A stretch of DNA of 64,000 nt, taken from positions 1,054,001 to 1,118,000 of the forward strand of contig JAPYXD010000469.1 of NCBI GenBank assembly GCA_030998225.1, read 5' to 3'. The stretch's first letter is position 1; each line of letters begins with the position of its first letter. Under the pieces are notes generated by a model. That model did not search any database. It had not been told where the DNA came from and worked only from the letters and a program-made list of their open reading frames with translations. This document shows positions 59,603 to 64,000 of the stretch, in pieces. Source of the DNA: Diplolepis rosae (lineage: Eukaryota > Arthropoda > Insecta > Hymenoptera > Diplolepididae). The position numbers and the translations under genes are program-made.

Positions 59603-59907
59603 TGTGACCGTGGTCGCAAACTGAGGAGAGGGAAGGGAGGGGACGCCGAGAAGGTGCACACAATCAGAATCACAATCGTGGTAACTAGATTTATTAAAAC
59701 TTACAAGTCGGTGCGCGACACTCCGAAGCACAGTCTACAGGCACAACGAAAGAGGTAGTCAACTTGTATTGACACGCTGACCTAGATCCAACTACAGCAG
59801 CCGATAACCGGCGACGGCACGTCATCGTAGGGCATGCCGGGCCATGTTCCCCCGAATTCCGGTCGCAGGGCTGTGTCCTCCCGGGGCGCTAGTGTAACTT
59901 CGTTACA
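59603..59907 (-). repeat. 3' LTR of the gypsy element, 305 bp
   Basis: On the minus strand it starts TGTAACGAAGTTACAC, a small palindrome, and ends GGTCACA. AATAAA (plus 59690-59695) is a likely polyadenylation signal. The flank ATATT could be the target duplication but the other end is not in the window. Confidence 0.75.
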
Positions 59908-59922
59908 ACCCCCTCCCTCCTG
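59908..59922 (-). promoter_or_regulatory. Polypurine tract
   Basis: AGGAGGGAGGGGGT on the minus strand directly upstream of the LTR; the primer site for plus-strand DNA synthesis. Confidence 0.85.
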
Positions 59923-59942
59923 ATCGGGTTGCGGTTTATTCC

Positions 59943-60278
59943 CTATATTTTTTGTATTTTTTGTATTTCTTCTTCGAACTCCAGCCAGATTGGGTCTGTT
60001 TCGATGTCTAGTGTAATGTATGTGTCTTCTCCGCTCTGGCTGTTTTCGTTCGCTGGCTTTGTTTTCTTTTCCACCGTAATTTCTATGGTTTTCTTGAATT
60101 TTCTACTTATATCCATCCATCCGCCCCTCATATATCTGGTTTTCGCGCTGTTTGGTGTTGTATAGTAGTTTCTGATCCTGTTTGGTGTTTTCTTGCAGAA
60201 GGTGTCATGGAATATATATAACTCCTTTGGCACTCTTCTTTCGCAGAACCTGCACTCCCACATCTCGATGTCTTCCAT
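59943..60278 (-). CDS. Accessory ORF C, Cys/His finger protein (111 aa)
   Basis: Last frame of the gypsy element, ending 21 bases before the purine tract. Near its start it has a C-X2-C-X11-H-X3-C motif (residues 9, 12, 24 and 28), followed by a basic region and an acidic C terminus. The finger pattern resembles the one at the start of the ORF at 61335. I do not recognise the protein. No transmembrane segment or signal peptide, so it is not an envelope protein. The ATG at 60278 is the first in frame. Possibly expressed from a spliced or subgenomic message. Confidence 0.6.
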   Translation of the reverse strand: MEDIEMWECRFCERRVPKELYIFHDTFCKKTPNRIRNYYTTPNSAKTRYMRGGWMDISRKFKKTIEITVEKKTKPANENSQSGEDTYITLDIETDPIWLEFEEEIQKIQKI

Positions 60279-60524
60279 TGCCGTACCTGAAATTAAATAG
60301 TTTATCTACTTCTAAACATTTATACTATTATTTTATTGTAAACAAAACGACTTGCTTGATTTCATTTATTTATTTTAATTATTTATACGAGAAAAAAAAA
60401 TTTTATTATTTTGATTCTTCTTTGAATTCGGTCGATGTATAAACGAATCGAAACAGAAAAAAGGAAAATATATTATCTTATTTTGATCCTTTTCCATTAA
60501 TTTAATGTACATTTTTTATTCATT

Positions 60525-61335
60525 TTAGTTCTTATTTCCTATGTAAATAATCGTTTTCGTTGAATCGTCAGATTCTGTGTCGCTGTCACTGTCTGTGTCT
60601 TTTTCTAATTCTTCAAGTGTTTTTCTTAGTTCTTTTTCTTTTTTTTCGCGTTCTTTCTTCTCCCTCAGTTCTTTCTTTTTTCTTTCTATTCCTTCGTTCC
60701 ATGTTCTTCTTTCCCTTTCTTCTTTTTCCTCTCTTATTTTTTGGAACATTATCTTTTCTTCTTTCTCTTTTTCTCTTTCTTCTTTCCAGGCCCTCCTTTC
60801 CTGCTCTTGATTTTCTTCCCATCGTCTAAGCTCTTCTCTCTGTTTCTTCCATTCTTTATCGCATTTTTCTTGTTCTCTTTTCCTGTCTTCTTCTTTTAGT
60901 TCGTTTGTATATATTCTTTGCAGTTTTTCTTTTCTACATTTAATAAAGTCTTCTTCTTGTCTCTTCTTTTCTTCCCATTCTTTTTTTTTCCTCTTCATAG
61001 CTTTTTATTCCCATTTTTTCTCTGGTTTCTTTGATTATCTTTAGTATTTCTTCTTGCATTTTCTTTTCTTTTTTCCCTTCGGGCTCTTTTCCTTCCTGTT
61101 TCAGTTTTTCCTCTCTATGTATCTTCTTAAACTCATTCTTCAATTCTATTTCTCTTCTTGCTTCCTCTCTTCTTCTTATTTCTTCTTTTCTCTCTTTTTC
61201 TTCTTCTGGTGATTCTGGGACAAGCGGGGTCTGGATTAGGTCAAGAAGTCTCGGGCATTTGTGCTTTAAAGCTTCTGCCACTGTTATCTCTCGATAACAT
61301 TGCTCGCACTTTAGGTTTAGTTTCTGCTCCATCAT
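60525..61335 (-). CDS. Accessory ORF A/B, finger plus charged coiled coil, frame shift at A9
   Basis: Two overlapping frames, 61335-60940 (131 codons) and 60998-60525 (157 codons), are best read as one protein of about 270 residues. The shift lies at nine A (plus 60983-60991 as T); skipping one base joins them. The N terminus has C-X2-C-X11-H-X1-C (residues 10, 13, 25 and 27). The rest is extremely rich in Glu, Lys and Arg with heptad-like spacing, a probable long coiled coil, and ends in an Asp/Ser-rich tail. The function is unknown. The shift may be a simple indel, polymerase slippage or programmed frameshifting. The T/C-rich plus-strand frames here are shadows. Confidence 0.6.
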
Positions 61336-61414
61336 CTGTTAACATAATTATTTTCGTTGTGTCTCTGTATCGGTTTGTCAATTTACTATTTTATGTGTGT
61401 TTCTATTTGTTTAC

Positions 61415-64000
61415 TTAATTGTTTTCTACATATTTTTTAATGTCTTTTACGTTCCACTTGCCAAGTGACTTACCTTTTTTGTTTTTTATTTCGTAAATTG
61501 TCGGTGAGATTTTTGTTTTTATGAAAAATGGGCCCTCAAAATTTTTATTTAATTTTTTTGCTATATTGTCTGCTTTATTTGACAACGTTTTTTCGCTTCT
61601 TAGTACCTTTTCCCCTATCTCGTAGCTAATTGGTCTACGTCTTAAGTTATAATATTTTGCCTGTCTTTCATTTGCTAAATCTAAATTTTTCTGTACCTCG
61701 TCTTTTATTATTTTCAACCTGTTTAGTCTTTCTACCCATTTCCCTACTTCTTGTGCTTCTATTCCTTCTATGTTTATTAAGTCTTTGTTTAAGGTTTGAA
61801 TTGGTTCTAATTCCCTTCCAAGGTTTAAGAATGCTGGTGTGAAACCTGTTGACGCATGTTTACTAGTGTTTAACGCGAATTGTAGGTCTTCTAAATTTTC
61901 ATCCCATTCTCTATGGTCTTTTTCCAGGTATGCTTTAATCGCTGTTTTTATTGATCTGTTACATTTTTCTGTTGGGTTTGATTGTGGGTGGTATCGTGGT
62001 GTTTTCGAATGTCGTATTCCGAAGTTTTGCGTTAACTTCACCATGATTTTGTTCACGAATTCTTTGCCGTTGTCTGTAAACAATATTCTTGGTGTTCCCC
62101 ATTTCGATATGATTCTTCTGTGGAATTCCTTTTCTATTGTTGTTGCTACCTTGTTTTTTATTGGAATTATTTCCACCCATTTGGTGAACATGTCCACGCA
62201 AACAAGTATATATTGGTTTTTTGCTTTCGACCTCGGCAGTGGGCCCATTATGTCTGCTGCTACTACTGTCCATGGTTCTTCGATTATTCTTTTTCCCAGT
62301 AGTCCTACTTGATTGTTTACTTTTGGTTTAATTCTTTGGCATGTGTCGCATTCTTTTACGTATTTTAATGTTTCTGAATACATACCTGGCCAGAAATAGT
62401 TCTCTGCGATTCTTGCATATGTTTTTTCCATGCCCAAATGTCCTGCTTGTTTATTATCGTGGTTCTCTTTCAACACTTGTTCTCTTAATTCCTTTGGTAT
62501 TGTTAATTTCCATGGACTGTTATCCAGGTTCAAGCTTGATTTTAACGGATCTGGTCTGAAGAAGTAAAGTTGGTCGTTTCTTATTCGCCAGTTTGGGTTT
62601 TCTGTTGGTTTTTCCTTTACTTGTTTTAGTTTGTGACTATACCATTCGTCGTTGGTTTCTTTGCTTTTCTCTTTTTGTTTTTCTTTTGCCATTGATAACG
62701 TGCTTGCTACCGAGTCCAACTTTTCGCCTGTTCGTGATAATGCGTCTGGTGCGTAATTTAGTGAGCCTTTTCTGTATACTATCTCGTAGTCGTATTCGAG
62801 TAGTTCCAGTGCCCATCTTGCTAGTCGTCCCGTCGGGTTTTTTAAATTATGCAGCCATTTTAAAGCTATATGGTCTGTTAGTACTTTGAAGGTATATCCT
62901 TCTAGGTAAGGTCTGAATTTCCGTATTGCCCATACCACTGCTAAGCATTCCTTTTCTGATGTTGAATATTTTTTTTCTGCTTCGTTGAGGCTTCTGCTTG
63001 CGAATGCTATTACGTGGTTTTCGTTATTTATATTTTGGGTTAAGGCGGCTCCTAATCCTGTATCGCTCGCATCGGTTTCAAGTTGAAATGGATGATGAAA
63101 GTTTGGGCATGCCAGTATTGGTTTTGTTGTTAGTAATTTTTTTATTTTTTCTAATGCCTGTTCTTGTTCTATGTCCCATTTCCATTCTATTCCTTTCTTT
63201 AATAGTGTGTATAAAGGTTCCATTATTTCCGAAAATTTTGGTATGAATCTTCTGTACCATGATGTCATTCCTATAATTCTTTGCAGTTGTTTCACATTTT
63301 TTGGTGTTGGGAATTCTAGTATAGGTTTTATTTTGTCTTCGTCCATTAATAGTCCTTTTTCGTTTACTACAAATCCTAAGTATTTCACTTCCGAGCATCC
63401 AAATTCGCACTTTTCCAGATTTATTGTTAATCCTGCTTGGTTTATTTTTTCTAGAACTATTTCTAAATTTTTCAAATGTTCTTCGAAGTTTTCTGTTACT
63501 ATAATTATGTCATCGAGGTAGCAGAATACATTAGGTTTTAAGTCTGGTGTTATTATTTTATCCATTAAACGCTGGAACGTAGCTGGAGCGTTTGTTAAAC
63601 CGAATGGCATTCTTTTAAATTGGTACATTCCTTTTCCTGGTACTGTGAATGCTGTTATTTTTCTTGATTCTTCTTCTAGTGGTATTTGGTGGTATGCTGA
63701 GCGGAGATCAATTTTTGATATGTATCTTGCTGACCTCAATGCATCTAAAATTTCTGCCATGATTTGTATTGGGTACAAGTCTTTTTTTGTTATTTTATTT
63801 ACTTTTCTGAAATCTAAGCAGAATCTATATTTTCCGTTGGGTTTCTTTATCATAACTACCGGGTTTGACCAATCGCTGTCTGAGGGTTCAATTATGTCTT
63901 CTTCCAACATTTTATCTATTTCTTCGTTCATGTACTCTCTTACTTTGGGTGAGACATGGTAATATCTTTGTTTAATTGGTTCGTGGCCCTGTACGTTTAT
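61415..64000 (-). CDS. pol: Pol polyprotein (RT, RNase H, integrase), 5' part outside window
   Basis: Copies the element RNA and integrates the DNA. The frame is open from the window edge; an internal Met lies at 63931, but the upstream codons (PIKQRYYHVSP) belong to Pol. Counting from that Met: RT with ISKIDLRSAY (catalytic D75) and YLDD (138-141); RNase H with ETDAS (D287), E328 and LTDH (D353); integrase zinc finger H491, H498, C528, C531; core D560, D620, E655; and a GPF module at 800-802 near the end. No stop or frameshift. The domain order RT-RNase H-integrase is that of Ty3/gypsy. Any protease and gag lie beyond 64000. Confidence 0.95.
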   Translation of the reverse strand: MNVQGHEPIKQRYYHVSPKVREYMNEEIDKMLEEDIIEPSDSDWSNPVVMIKKPNGKYRFCLDFRKVNKITKKDLYPIQIMAEILDALRSARYISKIDLRSAYHQIPLEEESRKITAFTVPGKGMYQFKRMPFGLTNAPATFQRLMDKIITPDLKPNVFCYLDDIIIVTENFEEHLKNLEIVLEKINQAGLTINLEKCEFGCSEVKYLGFVVNEKGLLMDEDKIKPILEFPTPKNVKQLQRIIGMTSWYRRFIPKFSEIMEPLYTLLKKGIEWKWDIEQEQALEKIKKLLTTKPILACPNFHHPFQLETDASDTGLGAALTQNINNENHVIAFASRSLNEAEKKYSTSEKECLAVVWAIRKFRPYLEGYTFKVLTDHIALKWLHNLKNPTGRLARWALELLEYDYEIVYRKGSLNYAPDALSRTGEKLDSVASTLSMAKEKQKEKSKETNDEWYSHKLKQVKEKPTENPNWRIRNDQLYFFRPDPLKSSLNLDNSPWKLTIPKELREQVLKENHDNKQAGHLGMEKTYARIAENYFWPGMYSETLKYVKECDTCQRIKPKVNNQVGLLGKRIIEEPWTVVAADIMGPLPRSKAKNQYILVCVDMFTKWVEIIPIKNKVATTIEKEFHRRIISKWGTPRILFTDNGKEFVNKIMVKLTQNFGIRHSKTPRYHPQSNPTEKCNRSIKTAIKAYLEKDHREWDENLEDLQFALNTSKHASTGFTPAFLNLGRELEPIQTLNKDLINIEGIEAQEVGKWVERLNRLKIIKDEVQKNLDLANERQAKYYNLRRRPISYEIGEKVLRSEKTLSNKADNIAKKLNKNFEGPFFIKTKISPTIYEIKNKKGKSLGKWNVKDIKKYVENN

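Larger units (their letters stand above)
59603..64000 (-). mobile_element. Ty3/gypsy LTR retrotransposon, 3' part
   Basis: Minus-strand element entering the window from the right. In transcript order it has pol (>64000-61415), a gap of about 80 bases, accessory ORFs (61335-60525 and 60278-59943), a purine tract and the 3' LTR (59907-59603). gag, PBS and the 5' LTR are outside. pol is undamaged, so the element may be young. The region between pol and LTR, where some relatives carry env, encodes no envelope-like protein: no signal peptide or membrane segment. Confidence 0.9.

Noticed and set aside
59603..61410. Envelope gene of an errantivirus-like element
   Set aside because: No signal peptide, transmembrane segment or cleavage site in the frames between pol and LTR.
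60560..61418. Plus-strand Ser/Phe/Leu-rich frames as membrane proteins
   Set aside because: Complement of the Glu/Lys-rich coiled-coil frames of the gypsy element.
61630..63962. Plus-strand and alternative-frame ORFs over pol
   Set aside because: Shadows of a clearly functional pol frame.
1..64000. Bacterial or viral gene cluster, polydnavirus segment
   Set aside because: No such genes; the content is eukaryotic transposable elements with introns and poly(A).

Overview
The window is AT-rich, repeat-dense eukaryotic DNA. The retroelement clades, the THAP/P-type transposase relic and the abundance of TA- and TTAA-flanked miniature elements fit an arthropod, most likely an insect. I cannot name the species from sequence alone. 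I found no intact host gene. Almost everything I can support is a mobile element, a relic of one, or a tandem array. All boundaries were read by eye from inverted repeats, target-site duplications and comparison of copies inside the window.

Layout. 1-9.7 kb: the end of a long-TIR element, a tRNA-like sequence, several foldback miniature elements, an element with a two-exon C2H2 finger fragment (2042-3278), and a large imperfect palindrome (about 7.66-9.73 kb) with a hammerhead-bearing foldback at its centre. 10.9-16.9 kb: TA-flanked elements, including two of three 956-bp copies of one family, and an element with subterminal tandem arrays around a short spliced exon. 17.3-21.6 kb: a broken P-type (THAP) transposase gene with other elements in its introns. 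22.6-24.1 kb: a repeat (here 'R-A') whose pieces recur four times. 24.5-27.9 kb: a long-TIR element (B) with a second element (C) nested in it. 28-37 kb: more miniature elements, three hammerhead-like loci in the wider window, and a solo LTR with tandem repeats. 37.1-43.9 kb: a second, deeply nested copy of C, carrying B, R-A, two TTAA-flanked elements and a foldback. 45.0-50.4 kb: a GC-richer R1-clade non-LTR retrotransposon with 16-bp TSD and poly(A), inserted in R-A; it has frameshifts and an internal RT deletion. 50.5-54.1 kb: an LTR-type remnant. 54.3-55.2 kb: a hammerhead-like site followed by 154-bp tandem repeats. 55.3-59.5 kb: R-A and miniature elements. 59.6-64.0 kb: the 3' two thirds of a Ty3/gypsy element on the minus strand, with an intact pol (running off the window) and, between pol and the 3' LTR, unusual accessory ORFs with Cys/His fingers and a charged coiled coil.

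The points most worth a second look are the accessory ORFs of the gypsy element, the hammerhead-ribozyme-like motifs shared by five Penelope-like fragments, the 14.3-16.9 kb transposon with subterminal satellites and a spliced ORF, and the nested insertions that can be dated relative to each other because empty sites survive in paralogous copies.
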